Both the position numbers and the translations under genes were made by a program. DNA of 64,000 nucleotides from Microvirga terrestris (lineage in GTDB: Bacteria > Pseudomonadota > Alphaproteobacteria > Rhizobiales > Beijerinckiaceae): contig NZ_JADQDN010000006.1 in NCBI RefSeq assembly GCF_015694425.1, positions 124,001-188,000 of the forward strand. Reading direction: 5' to 3'. The notes beneath the pieces are model-generated. The model made no database searches and was not told the origin of the DNA. It saw only the letters and a program-made list of their open reading frames with translations. Below, in pieces: positions 36,074 to 44,950 of the stretch. Each line of letters opens with the position of its first letter. Positions within the stretch are counted from its first letter, which is position 1.

Positions 36074-37939
36074 TTAACCTCGCCCGATCCGCTTCGCTTT
36101 CTCGGCATCGTACCACCAGGTTCCCGGGGCTCCCGAGGCAAAGCGCGGCTTCGTTTCGGGGCGTGAGAACTGGTCCCAATAGGCAAGCCAGTCGCTGGCC
36201 TTGAACCACATAGGAATCCAATAATGGCCCGAACGGAGAACCCGGTCCAGGGCACGGCAGGCGACATTGAGGTCCTGGCGCGACTTGGCCCAGCCGATGG
36301 TCTCGATCAGCGCGTCGACAGCCGGATGCTCGATCCCGGCCAGGTTCTGCCCTCCCTGCGTGCGTGCGGCCTGGGAGCCGTAGACGGTTCGCAAACTGTC
36401 GCCGGGCGTTGAGGAGCCGACGAGGGCCCGGCTCGTGATGTCGAAATCGTACTCGTTCAGCCGCTGCTGATATTGCGCCGCATCTACGATGCGAGAACGG
36501 GCATCGATGCCGAGACGCTTCAGGTTGCTCTGGAACGGCTGGGTATGCGGCTGAAGCGAGGGCTGGAAGTCCAGAAACTCGATCACGAAGGGCTGACCGT
36601 TCGGCAGCTTGAGAACGCCGCCGTCGCGCTTGCATCCGGCCTGTCGCAGCAGCTCGTCCGCTCGGCGGAGCAGCTGCCGGTCCTGCCCCGAGCCGTCGGA
36701 GACCGGCGGCATGACCGGTTCACCGAACACGGAAGCTGGCAGCTTGTCGCGGAACGGCTCCAGCAGCGCCAGTTCCCCGCTCGATGGACGGCCGACGGCC
36801 TTCATGTCCGAATTTTCAAAGAACGATGTTGTTCGGCGATAGGAGCCGAACATGATGTTCGTGTTGGTCCATTCGAAATCGAAGGCCAGCCCGAGCGCCT
36901 CGCGAATGCGCGGATCCTTGAACATCTCGCGGCGGGTGTTGAAGTACCAGCCCTGAATCGGGGCCGGCAGGGTATTCGGGATTTCCTCCTTCTTGACGCG
37001 GCCCTCGCGGACGGCGGGAAAGTCGTAGCCCGTCGCCCAGGTTCGCGACGTAGACTCCTCATGGAAGTTGAGCGTGCCGTTCTTGAACGCCTCGAACGCG
37101 ACGGTGCGATCGCGGAAATACTCATAGCGGATGCGGTCGAAATTGTTCTGACCCACATTCACGGGCAAGTCCTTGGCCCAGTAATCCGGCACGCGATCGA
37201 ATTCAATGAAGCGCCCGACCTCGAAGCGGCCCACCTTGTACGGACCTGAACCGAGCGGGGCCTCCAATGTCGCCGCCTCGAAATCCTTGCCCTGCCAGTA
37301 GCGCTCGGAGAGGATCGGCAGGCCGGCAACGACCAGATGCAGGTCACGGCTGCGCTGCGGCGTGAACTGCACGCGCAGCACATCGTCGGATTCCGCTTCC
37401 GCCGAGGCCATCTGTGTCAGGAGCTGGGTGAAAATCGGATGGCCTTTTGCCTTCAGGATGTTCAACGAGAAAGCCGCATCCTTCGCGGTCAGCCGCGAGC
37501 CGTCGTGGAAGCGCGCTTCCGGTCGCAGCGTGAAGCGATAGGTGAGCTTGTCGTCGGAGATGCGCACGCTTTTCGCCACAAGTCCGTAGAGCGCATCAGG
37601 CTCGTCGCCGGAGCCTGCCATCAGGGTGTCGAAGGTGCCGGCCATGCCGGCGGCGCCATCGCCTTTCAGCACGAAGACGTTGAGCGTGTTGAAGGTGTCG
37701 AAGTTCTGGTTGCCCAGCGTCTGCTTGATCTGGATCGCCAGCGTGCCGCCTTTCGGAGCCGCCGGGTTCACGTATTCGAAATGCTTGAAGTCGGGCGGGT
37801 ATTTCAGCTCGCCGAAGCTGGAGAGGCCGTGGGTTTCAGAACCATTGCCTTCCTGCGTCCAACCCGCACGAGGGAGGATCGAGAGAGCAGCGCTCGCGAC
37901 ACCTGTCTGAAGAACTCTGCGGCGGCTGAACTCTCTCAT
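36074..37939 (-). CDS. Peptide ABC transporter substrate-binding protein, Tat-type signal (YejA-like, second copy)
   Basis: 621-residue periplasmic binding protein of the SBP_bac_5/YejA group. The N terminus MREFSRRRVLQTGVASAALS fits a twin-arginine signal, unlike its neighbour. Core features: KYPPDFKHFEYVNPAAPKGG, RPEARFHDGSRLTAKDAAFS, LGSGPYKVGRFEVGRFIEF, NFDRIRYEYFRDRTVAFEAFKNG. It overlaps the first yejA-like gene by four bases. It is clearly a paralogue of that gene; both would feed the same YejBEF unit with possibly different peptides. Confidence 0.93.
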   Translation of the reverse strand: MREFSRRRVLQTGVASAALSILPRAGWTQEGNGSETHGLSSFGELKYPPDFKHFEYVNPAAPKGGTLAIQIKQTLGNQNFDTFNTLNVFVLKGDGAAGMAGTFDTLMAGSGDEPDALYGLVAKSVRISDDKLTYRFTLRPEARFHDGSRLTAKDAAFSLNILKAKGHPIFTQLLTQMASAEAESDDVLRVQFTPQRSRDLHLVVAGLPILSERYWQGKDFEAATLEAPLGSGPYKVGRFEVGRFIEFDRVPDYWAKDLPVNVGQNNFDRIRYEYFRDRTVAFEAFKNGTLNFHEESTSRTWATGYDFPAVREGRVKKEEIPNTLPAPIQGWYFNTRREMFKDPRIREALGLAFDFEWTNTNIMFGSYRRTTSFFENSDMKAVGRPSSGELALLEPFRDKLPASVFGEPVMPPVSDGSGQDRQLLRRADELLRQAGCKRDGGVLKLPNGQPFVIEFLDFQPSLQPHTQPFQSNLKRLGIDARSRIVDAAQYQQRLNEYDFDITSRALVGSSTPGDSLRTVYGSQAARTQGGQNLAGIEHPAVDALIETIGWAKSRQDLNVACRALDRVLRSGHYWIPMWFKASDWLAYWDQFSRPETKPRFASGAPGTWWYDAEKAKRIGRG

Positions 37940-39780
37940 CGCGGCGCTCCCGTCTTGGCGGCCTTAGCCTGATCGTACCACCAGATGGTCGGGAAGGCGG
38001 CACCGCCGTATCGCGGCATGGTCTCGGGGTGGCTGTAGCGGTCCCAACGGGCGGTGCGCTGCTTGAGCGACGTCCATTGCGGAACCACGTAATCGTGCGC
38101 CAGCAGCACGCGGTCGAGCGCCTTCGTGGCGGCAACCAGCTCGTCACGATCCTTGGCGAAGATCACGCGATCGATGAGCGCATCGACTGCCGGGTCCGCA
38201 ATGCCGGCGAGGTTCTGCGAGCCTTCGCGTTTCGCCGACTGTGAACCCCAGAATTCGCGCTGCTCATTGCCCGGCGAGGACGATTGCGGCCACAAGCCGG
38301 TGGTGATGTCGAAATCAAACGCGCGGGTGCGGTTGGTTTCCTGAACATCGTCCACGGTGCGCACGCTGGCGGCGATGCCGAGACGTTTGAGAACATCCGC
38401 GTAGGGCAGGAAGATGCGCTCGTCGTTGGGGCTGCTGCCGAGAAGCTCGACGCTGAAGACTTCGCCCTTGGCGTTGACGCGGCGGCCGCCCTTCACCTCC
38501 CAGCCCGCTTCCTTCAGCAGGCGGTCGGCTTCGCGCAGGTTGTTGCGAATGGCTTCGGGGGAATCGTTGACCGGGTTCTTGTAAGGGGTCGTGAAGACGG
38601 CAGGCGGAACCTTGTCGCGCACGGTCTCCAGGATCTCCAGCTCCTTGCCCTCGGGCAGCCCCGATGACGCAAGATCCAATCCATAGAAGTAGCTCGAGGG
38701 TCGTTCATAGAGCCCGTAAAAGATCGTCTTGTTCAGCTCCTCGAACGGGAAAGCAAGGTTGAAGGCCCGGCGCACGCGCTGGTCCTTGAACTGGTCGCGC
38801 CTGAGATTGAGCACGAAAGCCTGCATCCTGCCGCTCGCGCGGATTGGGAATTCCTCACGGATCACACGCCCTTCCTGGCGCGCCGGAAAGTCATAACCAA
38901 CAGCCCAGTTGCGGGCGCTGTTCTCGGAGCGAAAGTCGATGCGATCACCCTTGAAGGCTTCGAGCAGCACGGTTGCGTCGCGATAATACTCGAAACGAAT
39001 CTCGTCGAAGTTGTTCTGGCCGATATTCACATTGAGATTGACGCCCCAATGATCCTTCACGCGTTCGTAGGATGCGGTGCGGCCCGCCTCGAAGCTCTTG
39101 AGGCGATAGGGGCCGGAGCCCAGCGGCGGCTCCAGGGTCGTCTGCGTCACGTCGCGTTTGCGCCCGTCCGGCGCGGTGCCTTCCCACCAGTGCTTAGGCA
39201 GGACGATGAGCTGCCCCATGATCTGCGGCAGCTCGCGGTTGCCCTTCTCGTCGAAGGTGAACTTCACCTCCCGGTCGCCCAGCTTCTCGGCCTTCGTCAC
39301 GTTGGCATAGTAGAAGGCGTAAGTGGGGCTGTTGGCCTTGAGGGCCTCGAAGGAGAAGATCACGTCGTCTGGCGTGACCGGCTTCCCGTCATGCCAGCGC
39401 GCTTCCGGGCGCAGGCGGAAGGTGACGGAGGAATAATCCTCGGGATAGGAGAACGCCTCGGCCAGGAGCCCGTAGGACGAGTTCGGCTGGTCGAGGGCGG
39501 AGGTGGTCAGGGCTTCGTAGACGAGGCCCACGCCCTGTTCAGGTGATCCCTTCACGCCGGCCACCACGATGTTGAAGCTGTCGAAGGTACCCTGGGCGCC
39601 CAATCGGACCAGTCCGCCCTTCGGGGCATTCGGGTTCACGTAATCGAAATGCTTGAAGCCTGCGGGGTATTTCGGCTCATCCAGCAGGACCGAACCGTGC
39701 CGCCATGGCGCTTCCTGGGCTGCGAGGGGTGTGAGGGCAAGGCAGGCGGCCAGGAGGCTCGGCAGAAGGGTACGGATCAC
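37936..39780 (-). CDS. yejA: Peptide ABC transporter substrate-binding protein, Sec signal (YejA-like, first copy)
   Basis: 614 residues, first gene of the yej-type operon. Sec signal MIRTLLPSLLAACLALTPLAA before QEAPWRHG. Shared with its paralogue: KYPAGFKHFDYVNPNAPKGG, RPEARWHDGKPVTPDDVIFSFE, LGSGPYRLKSFEAGRTASYERV and NFDEIRFEYYRDATVLLEAFKGD. The start is GTG 39780, supported by TTGGAGA seven bases upstream. Peptide-family binding proteins of this size accept oligopeptides. A 153-base gap with a terminator separates it from the cytochrome gene upstream. Confidence 0.94.
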   Translation of the reverse strand: MIRTLLPSLLAACLALTPLAAQEAPWRHGSVLLDEPKYPAGFKHFDYVNPNAPKGGLVRLGAQGTFDSFNIVVAGVKGSPEQGVGLVYEALTTSALDQPNSSYGLLAEAFSYPEDYSSVTFRLRPEARWHDGKPVTPDDVIFSFEALKANSPTYAFYYANVTKAEKLGDREVKFTFDEKGNRELPQIMGQLIVLPKHWWEGTAPDGRKRDVTQTTLEPPLGSGPYRLKSFEAGRTASYERVKDHWGVNLNVNIGQNNFDEIRFEYYRDATVLLEAFKGDRIDFRSENSARNWAVGYDFPARQEGRVIREEFPIRASGRMQAFVLNLRRDQFKDQRVRRAFNLAFPFEELNKTIFYGLYERPSSYFYGLDLASSGLPEGKELEILETVRDKVPPAVFTTPYKNPVNDSPEAIRNNLREADRLLKEAGWEVKGGRRVNAKGEVFSVELLGSSPNDERIFLPYADVLKRLGIAASVRTVDDVQETNRTRAFDFDITTGLWPQSSSPGNEQREFWGSQSAKREGSQNLAGIADPAVDALIDRVIFAKDRDELVAATKALDRVLLAHDYVVPQWTSLKQRTARWDRYSHPETMPRYGGAAFPTIWWYDQAKAAKTGAPR

Positions 39781-39879
39781 ACGGCGTCTCCAAGGATATG
39801 AGGCGTCTGTCGTTCGCTAGATTTTTGGGCGCGTTGGGTCGAGCGCAAGGGACAACGCCTGAAAGGGGAGGCGGCTCAA

Positions 39880-39908
39880 AAGAAAAAGCCGGGCGTTTCG
39901 GCCCGGCT
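39880..39908 (-). terminator. Terminator behind the cytochrome c gene
   Basis: Stem GCCGGGC/GCCCGGC (39888-39894 with 39901-39907), loop GTTTCG. On the minus strand it is followed by TTTTTCTTTT, a textbook intrinsic terminator. The yej operon therefore needs its own promoter between here and 39780. Confidence 0.88.
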
Positions 39909-39933
39909 CTCCTGAATGTGAGCGTGATGCGCT

Positions 39934-40569
39934 TTACTGCGCCGCGGGAGCGGCGGTCGCTCCTCCAGCGGCAGGAGCCCCTCCTGCAGCGGGTGCCGCC
40001 GCAGGGGTGGCAGCCGGAGCCGCCGCGGCCGATGCCTCGGGGAACGGAGGTGCGCTGGGGGAGATCGACTTCAGATAGGCGATGACGTCGGCCCGCTCCT
40101 TGGCCTGGGCGATGCCCGCGAAGGCCATGATGGTGCCGGGAACGGCCTGCTTGGGGTTCTGGATGAAGGCGTTCAGGGCCTCGTAATTCCACTCGCCGCC
40201 CTTGCCCTTGAGGGCGCCCGAATAGTTGAAGCCCGCGTGGGACGCGAGAGGACGTCCGGCGACGCCATGGAGATTCGGCCCGACCTTGTTGGGGCCGCCC
40301 TCCTCGAAGGTGTGGCAGGAGGCGCACTTCTTGGCCGCAGCCTGACCCTTGGCGACGTCGGCGCTGGCGAGAAGAACGGGAAGCGGCTCGGCCGGAGCGG
40401 CGGCAGCCCCTGCACCGGCAGCAGCGCCTTCTTCCGGCGCCGGGAGGTCATAACCTGGGACGGCGGGCTTATGGGGAGAAAACAGGCCGCCGGCGATGAC
40501 ATTGACGCCGACCACGAAGAGAAGCGAGGCGAAAACGGCGCCTGCGATCTTATTGGTCTCGATATTCAT
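39934..40569 (-). CDS. Membrane-anchored class I cytochrome c (CycM-like)
   Basis: Electron carrier of 211 residues facing the periplasm. An uncleaved N-terminal anchor (KIAGAVFASLLFVVGVNVIAGGLF) is followed by an Ala/Pro linker. The heme domain has CASCH (covalent heme attachment) within KGQAAAKKCASCHTFEEGG, then KVGPNLHGVAGR, and the axial methionine in PGTIMAFAGI. A C-terminal Ala/Pro/Gly tail of about 40 residues is low-complexity. Rhizobial CycM carries electrons from the bc1 complex to aa3 oxidase. Divergent from kdsB across 271 bases. Confidence 0.92.
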   Translation of the reverse strand: MNIETNKIAGAVFASLLFVVGVNVIAGGLFSPHKPAVPGYDLPAPEEGAAAGAGAAAAPAEPLPVLLASADVAKGQAAAKKCASCHTFEEGGPNKVGPNLHGVAGRPLASHAGFNYSGALKGKGGEWNYEALNAFIQNPKQAVPGTIMAFAGIAQAKERADVIAYLKSISPSAPPFPEASAAAAPAATPAAAPAAGGAPAAGGATAAPAAQ

Positions 40570-40840
40570 GAATGAGGCTCTCCTCGCCTTCGTAAAAGCG
40601 GCGAAACCAGCGCAGCAGAAAGGATCCGCGGGCGGGTGCCCGCGTCGGGGCGTTGCTTAGCCGTTGTCATGGGGGTTTGACAATGGGGTTTCCGGAGGTT
40701 TTCGCCGTTCTCGTGGTCGCAGTTCGGGGTTGCAACGCATTCGGGCGCCTCAAGGTCCCGTATAGAGTGCCGCACGCACCCATGACAAACAGGACCCGCC
40801 TTGCTAAGGACCCTCAAGTCCCTGCCTTGAAGATCGCGCC

Positions 40841-41584
40841 ATGTCCGACCCCCTCGTCCTCATTCCTGCCCGCCTCGCGGCGATGCGCCTGCCGAACAAG
40901 CCGCTGGCCGACATCGCCGGCGAACCCATGATCGTCCATGTATGGCGCCGGGCGATGGAGGCCGGGATCGGGCCCGTGGCAGTCGCCACCGATGCGCCGG
41001 AGATCGCCGAAGCCGTTGTAAAGGCAGGCGGTCAGGCCGTGATGACGCGCGCCGACCATGCCTCCGGGTCGGACCGCATCTTCGAGGCTGTGGAAAAGCT
41101 CGACCCGGAGGGGCGGCACGACGTGATCGTGAACGTGCAGGGCGATCTGCCGACGGTCGATCCCCGGGCCATCGCCGCTTCGATCACACCGCTCTCGGAT
41201 CCGCAGGTCGATCTGGCGACGCTCGTCGCCGTCATCGGGCGCGAGGAGGAGAAGACCAATCCCAACGTGGTGAAGATGGTGGGAAGCCATATTTCTCCAG
41301 GCCGTTTCCGCGCGCTCTACTTCACCCGGGCGACCGCGCCTTACGGGGACGGCCCGCTCTATCATCACATCGGCCTCTACGCCTATCGGCGCAGAGCGCT
41401 GCAGAGGTTTGTGGGCCTGCAGCCGTCGCCCCTGGAGCTGCGTGAGAAGCTGGAGCAGTTGCGCGCCTTGGAAGCCGGCATGCGCATCGATGCCGTCGTG
41501 GTCGATGATGTGCCCCTGGGCGTTGATACTCCCCACGATCTGGAAAGAGCGCGCGACATGATCGCAGCTCGGAGGACAGCATGA
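40841..41584 (+). CDS. kdsB: 3-deoxy-manno-octulosonate cytidylyltransferase
   Basis: Activates Kdo with CTP to CMP-Kdo for the lipopolysaccharide inner core. 247 residues. [27 protein letters not shown] is the nucleotide-binding start, [14 protein letters not shown] and [20 protein letters not shown] are diagnostic, and [12 protein letters not shown] carries the metal-binding aspartate. The later [17 protein letters not shown] also matches. It overlaps pheA by four bases (ATGA), so an envelope gene leads an aromatic amino acid gene, an order common in the order. Confidence 0.96.
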   Translation: MSDPLVLIPARLAAMRLPNKPLADIAGEPMIVHVWRRAMEAGIGPVAVATDAPEIAEAVVKAGGQAVMTRADHASGSDRIFEAVEKLDPEGRHDVIVNVQGDLPTVDPRAIAASITPLSDPQVDLATLVAVIGREEEKTNPNVVKMVGSHISPGRFRALYFTRATAPYGDGPLYHHIGLYAYRRRALQRFVGLQPSPLELREKLEQLRALEAGMRIDAVVVDDVPLGVDTPHDLERARDMIAARRTA

Positions 41585-42435
41585 GCAAGCTTATTTCGTT
41601 CCAAGGTGAACTGGGCGCCAACTCCCATACCGCCTGCTCCGAGGCACGTCCCGATTGGGAGGCGCTGCCGTGCCCGACCTTTGAGGACGCTTTCGCGGCT
41701 GTGAACGAAGGCCCGGCGACCCTTGCCATGATTCCGATCGAGAACTCGATCGCCGGTCGCGTGGCCGACATCCACCATCTGCTGCCGACCTCGGGTCTGC
41801 ACATCGTCGGCGAGCATTTCCTGCCGATCCACTTTCACCTGATGGCCATCCCTGGAGCCCATCTCGGCACCATCAAGGATGTCTACAGCCACGTCCATGC
41901 CCTGGGCCAGTGCCGCAAGATCATCCGCAAGCTTGGCTTGAAAGCCCATGTGGCCGGCGATACCGCAGGCTCCGCCCGTGAGGTGGCGGAATGGAAGGAC
42001 CCGACCCGGGCGTCGCTGTCGCCCCGCATGGCGGCCGACATCTACGGCCTGAAGATCCTGGCGGAGAATGTGGAGGACGAGGCGCACAACACCACCCGCT
42101 TCGTCATCCTGTCCAAGACGCCGCAATGGGCTCCCGAGGATCAGGGACCGACGGTGACGTCCTTCGTGTTTCGCGTCCGCAACCTGCCGGCTGCGCTCTA
42201 CAAGGCGCTCGGCGGATTCGCGACGAACGGCATCAACATGACGAAGCTCGAGAGCTACATGCTCGAGGGCGAGTTCCTGGCAACCCAGTTCTATGCCGAG
42301 GTCGACGGTCACCCGGAGGACGCAAACCTCAAGCGGGCCCTCGAAGAGTTGGAATTCTTCTCCCGCGAACTGCGCATCCTCGGCGTCTACCCGGCTGATC
42401 CATTCCGGGAAAAGATTGGGGCCGCGGCGGAGTGA
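41581..42435 (+). CDS. pheA: Prephenate dehydratase
   Basis: Converts prephenate to phenylpyruvate for phenylalanine synthesis. 284 residues without a chorismate mutase domain, as in other alphaproteobacteria. Catalytic part: [37 protein letters not shown], the [10 protein letters not shown] threonine-arginine motif. C-terminal ACT domain from about 195: [38 protein letters not shown], the site where phenylalanine inhibits. It overlaps kdsB by four bases and the next gene by four. Confidence 0.96.
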   Translation: MSKLISFQGELGANSHTACSEARPDWEALPCPTFEDAFAAVNEGPATLAMIPIENSIAGRVADIHHLLPTSGLHIVGEHFLPIHFHLMAIPGAHLGTIKDVYSHVHALGQCRKIIRKLGLKAHVAGDTAGSAREVAEWKDPTRASLSPRMAADIYGLKILAENVEDEAHNTTRFVILSKTPQWAPEDQGPTVTSFVFRVRNLPAALYKALGGFATNGINMTKLESYMLEGEFLATQFYAEVDGHPEDANLKRALEELEFFSRELRILGVYPADPFREKIGAAAE

Positions 42436-42965
42436 CGATCAGCATCCGCGACGGCCGCGAGACAGACGTTGAGGGCATCGCCAAGGCTCACGTTCAGGGC
42501 TGGCGCGAATCCTACAAAGATTTCCTCGCACCGGAGGCCCTCGCGGGCCTGTCGGTCGAGGAGCGGATGCAGATGTGGCGAGGGGCTCTGGCTGAGCCCG
42601 AGCCTCGGGCCAAGCTTCTCGTGGCTGAGGACGATGGCGGCGAGATCGTCGGTTTCATTCGAGGCGGGCCGATCCGGGGCGAAGGTGCCGAGTTGCTCGG
42701 GACCGAGGCCGAAATTTTCGCCCTCTACCTGCTCGACAAGGTCAAGCGGCAGGGCATCGGCCGCAGGCTGATGCGCGGCGTCTTCGATCATCTCGCCGCC
42801 CACGGCATTCGCTCGGTCGGCCTGTGGGTCCTGAGGGACAACTTGGCTTCACGCTGTTTCTACGTGGCGCTCGGCGGACAACCCGGGCCAGAGCAGTCCT
42901 TCGATCTGCGCGGCCAGATGGTTGCCGAGGTCGCGTATCGGTTTGAGTTAGCACCCCAACTTTGA
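42432..42965 (+). CDS. GNAT family N-acetyltransferase
   Basis: 177-residue acetyl-CoA-dependent acyltransferase. N-terminal ISIRDGRETDVEGIAKAHVQGWRESY, central strand KLLVAEDDGGEIVGFIRGG, the acetyl-CoA loop VKRQGIGRRLMRGVFDHL and the late VGLWVLRDNLASRCFYVALGG are classical. The acceptor is unknown. It starts at GTG 42432, overlapping the pheA stop codon as GTGA, and closes the kdsB-pheA operon. Confidence 0.88.
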   Translation: MTISIRDGRETDVEGIAKAHVQGWRESYKDFLAPEALAGLSVEERMQMWRGALAEPEPRAKLLVAEDDGGEIVGFIRGGPIRGEGAELLGTEAEIFALYLLDKVKRQGIGRRLMRGVFDHLAAHGIRSVGLWVLRDNLASRCFYVALGGQPGPEQSFDLRGQMVAEVAYRFELAPQL

Positions 42966-42981
42966 GCGCCCCTCGACACTT

Positions 42982-43013
42982 GTCATCCCCGGCGGCAGCA
43001 GGCCGGGAATGAC
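42982..43013. repeat. Short palindrome (GTCATCCCCGGC family)
   Basis: Imperfect hairpin GTCATCCCCGGC against GCCGGGAATGAC directly behind the GNAT gene. Related units occur at 44951 and 55633. It may double as a transcript end, although no T-run follows. Confidence 0.6.
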
Positions 43014-43033
43014 AGTAATCGAGCAGAAGCGAT

Positions 43034-43077
43034 GTTCCTATTTTGTTCTTGACAATCGTCCTAAGCTGGGCTATAGC
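43034..43077 (+). promoter_or_regulatory. SOS (LexA) box overlapping a sigma-70 promoter
   Basis: GTTCCTATTTTGTTC at 43034-43048 is a perfect GTTC-N7-GTTC, the LexA operator form known for alphaproteobacteria. It abuts TTGACA (43049-43054), and 17 bases later stands TATAGC (43072-43077), a near-consensus promoter pointing right. A LexA dimer here would cover the -35 region. Transcription would begin near 43083. Confidence 0.72.
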
Positions 43078-43082
43078 TGGGG

Positions 43083-43344
43083 ACATCCTGGCCCGACGAG
43101 GGGCGCGCTCGCGAGGCGTCGCAAGAGTGGGGCGAGGAGCGGTCCCGCCGCAGGCCTCGCACGCCTGTGATCGCGGGTGGCCGATCCTGGCTTGATCCAG
43201 GTCCGCTGAAACAAACCGCGCGTGACGAGCAGCTTGGCTCTCACATTTCCCACACCCATCGAGCCGGGCTGCCCGCCACGCCTCCCTCGATCCACCTTCA
43301 GGCTCGCAGCCCAACGGCTGCGGGCCCCAAGGTGCTGGCTTTTT
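43083..43344 (+). ncRNA. Candidate SOS-regulated small RNA or tiny-gene transcript
   Basis: About 260 bases between the SOS promoter and a terminator-like hairpin, with no protein I recognise in any frame. Possible folds: CGACG/CGTCG stem near 43094-43121, CCTGG/CCAGG hairpin near 43186-43201. A 22-codon frame from GTG 43127 to TGA 43195 exists but its ribosome site is poor. Together with the 608-base gap (42966-43573) this is the largest gene-free stretch. Alternative: remnant of a lost SOS gene. Existence of the transcript is inferred. Confidence 0.4.
43295..43344 (+). terminator. Terminator-like hairpin of the SOS transcript
   Basis: Stem GCTCGCAGCC/GGCTGCGGGC (43302-43311 with 43316-43325, one G-T pair), loop CAAC, extended by CCTT/AAGG, then CTGGCTTTTT. 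The T-run begins seven bases after the extended stem, so efficiency is uncertain. Confidence 0.5.
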
Positions 43345-43362
43345 GACACGCCGCCCACCCGC

Positions 43363-43552
43363 GTCATCCCGGACAGCAGAGCCGATCCGGGATCCAGAAC
43401 CGCTGCCGCCTCAAGACGGGGCGGGGAGCGTCGCACCTATGTCTGCGCCGTCAGCGTTTATGGATCCCCGCCTGCGCGAGGATGACACCGGTGAGGTTCA
43501 GGCGCTCCAGTCTGTCCAGGATCCCGGATCTCGCTCCGCTCGTCCGGGATGA
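43363..43552. repeat. Composite palindromic repeat cluster, second copy of the 24.3 kb layout
   Basis: Unit GTCATCCCGGAC...GATCCGGGATCC (43363-43395), a middle GGATCCCC...GGATGAC unit (43462-43486, inverted relative to the 24.4 kb middle unit), and a reversed outer unit GATCCCGGATC to TCCGGGATGAC (43520-43552). It fills the end of the gap before nudC and could end nudC transcripts. Confidence 0.7.
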
Positions 43553-43573
43553 CACTCTCGAACGCGGAGCCTT

Positions 43574-44476
43574 CTAATCCTTCACCCATTCCCGGATGAG
43601 GTGGTTCGCAATCGCAATCGGAGCCGGCGCCAGGAATTGCTCGTGGGTGCCCTCCAACATGCGCCGGACATCGTCCTTGGTGAACCAGCGGGCATCCTCC
43701 AGCTCCTCGCCGTCGAATGCGATCTCGTCGGTGAGCGCCTCACTCACGCAGCCGATCATGACGTTGGACGGGAAGGGCCAGGGCTGGGAGGCGAGGTAGC
43801 GCACCGCGCCCACCCGGATCCCGGCCTCCTCGAAGGTCTCCCGGCGCACCGCATCCTCGATGGTCTCACCAGGCTCAAGGAAGCCCGCGAGGCACGAATA
43901 CATCTTTTCCGGGAAGCGCGGCTGCCGCCCCATCAGGCACTTCTCGCCCCGGGTCACCAGCATGATGACGACCGGATCGGTGCGCGGAAAGTGCTGGGCG
44001 CTGCAGGCGGCGCAGTCGCGCCGGAAGCCCGCCTGGGCCGGTTGCGTCGGCGCGCCGCAATTGGCGCAGAAGCGGTGGCGGCGATGCCAGTCGAGCAGGG
44101 ATTTCGCCATGGCGAGCATCCCGAGTTCGTCTTCCGGCACGAGACCACGCACCGCGATGGACCGCAGATCGACGGCCGCGAAGACAGGATCGTCCTGGAA
44201 CAGCTCTGCCGTCTCGGGCGGTGCAAGCGTCGCCACCACAGGGCGATCGTTCAACGTGCCGAGAAACACCTGTTCCTGATGAGCGGGTAGGCGACCCAGA
44301 ATCGTGGCGGGCAGGAGGCTCGTTCCAGGCTCGCCAATCTGCAGGACGGGCAGGTCGCCGGCCAGGACGACCATGGCGGTCCAAGGATTGGCCAAGGCGT
44401 TGGCAATCGTCTCCGGGTCCCGTTCCGCGCTGTGGCGGACGAGCGAATTCGTGATGAAGGCAATGGGTCGGGTCAT
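43574..44476 (-). CDS. nudC: NAD(+) diphosphatase / RNA deNADing Nudix hydrolase
   Basis: Hydrolyses NADH and NAD to mononucleotides and can remove NAD caps from RNA. 300 residues. A four-cysteine zinc ribbon, FCANCGAPTQPAQAGFRRDCAACSAQHFPRTDP, lies at about 137-169. The Nudix box is GFLEPGETIEDAVRRETFEEAG. The NADH-specific tail SQPWPFPSNVMIG follows. All NudC signatures are intact. Three bases separate it from the HIT gene upstream on the same strand. Confidence 0.95.
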   Translation of the reverse strand: MTRPIAFITNSLVRHSAERDPETIANALANPWTAMVVLAGDLPVLQIGEPGTSLLPATILGRLPAHQEQVFLGTLNDRPVVATLAPPETAELFQDDPVFAAVDLRSIAVRGLVPEDELGMLAMAKSLLDWHRRHRFCANCGAPTQPAQAGFRRDCAACSAQHFPRTDPVVIMLVTRGEKCLMGRQPRFPEKMYSCLAGFLEPGETIEDAVRRETFEEAGIRVGAVRYLASQPWPFPSNVMIGCVSEALTDEIAFDGEELEDARWFTKDDVRRMLEGTHEQFLAPAPIAIANHLIREWVKD

Positions 44477-44479
44477 GTG

Positions 44480-44890
44480 TCAGGCCGCCGCGAAAAGAGT
44501 GGCGGCGCGCTCGAGGAGTGCAGAGGCCGCGTGAGGAGGGTAGGGCGTCCGAGTCCCGTGCCCCCAGACAGGGCCGGGCCAGGCCGGATCGGAGCGGAAG
44601 CGCCCGATCACGTGGACATGGAGCTGCGTCACGATATTGCCGAGCGCGCCCACATTCACCTTGTCGGGCTTCGAGAGCTCCAGCATGACCTTCGTGGCAA
44701 TGCGGATCTCCTGGATCAGCTGGGCGGATTGCTCCTCTGAAAGATCGGTGAGTTCGCTCACGCCGTCGATGCGCGGCACCAGGACGAACCAGGGAAATCG
44801 TGCGTCGTTCAGAAGCAGGACCGAGGAGAGGGCGAGGTCGCCGACCGGGATCGTGTCGGCGTCGAGCCGGGAATCGAGCTGAAATGTCAT
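44480..44890 (-). CDS. HIT domain protein
   Basis: Histidine-triad nucleotide hydrolase or transferase of about 136 residues. The motif reads QLHVHVIGRF, so the first histidine of the canonical HxHxHxx is glutamine while the catalytic middle histidine is kept. The following DPAWPGPVWGHGTRTPYPP is characteristic of this proteobacterial subfamily. ATG 44890 (MTFQLDSRLDADT) is taken as start; the open frame extends to 44941 but is not conserved. Likely substrates are AMP conjugates such as dinucleoside polyphosphates. Confidence 0.88.
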   Translation of the reverse strand: MTFQLDSRLDADTIPVGDLALSSVLLLNDARFPWFVLVPRIDGVSELTDLSEEQSAQLIQEIRIATKVMLELSKPDKVNVGALGNIVTQLHVHVIGRFRSDPAWPGPVWGHGTRTPYPPHAASALLERAATLFAAA

Positions 44891-44950
44891 GGGGCTATGT
44901 AACCGAGCCAGCGGCGCCGTGTCAGCCATTGTCGGCATCAACCTTGCACC

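Noticed and set aside
43083..43344. Identity of the SOS-linked stretch as 6S RNA, tmRNA or RNase P RNA
   Set aside because: None of the conserved core sequences of these RNAs was found; the stretch remains an unnamed candidate.
42742..43436. Overlapping open frames on both strands in the gap before nudC
   Set aside because: They cross the palindromic repeats and the SOS promoter region, show no family signature, and look like high-GC chance frames.
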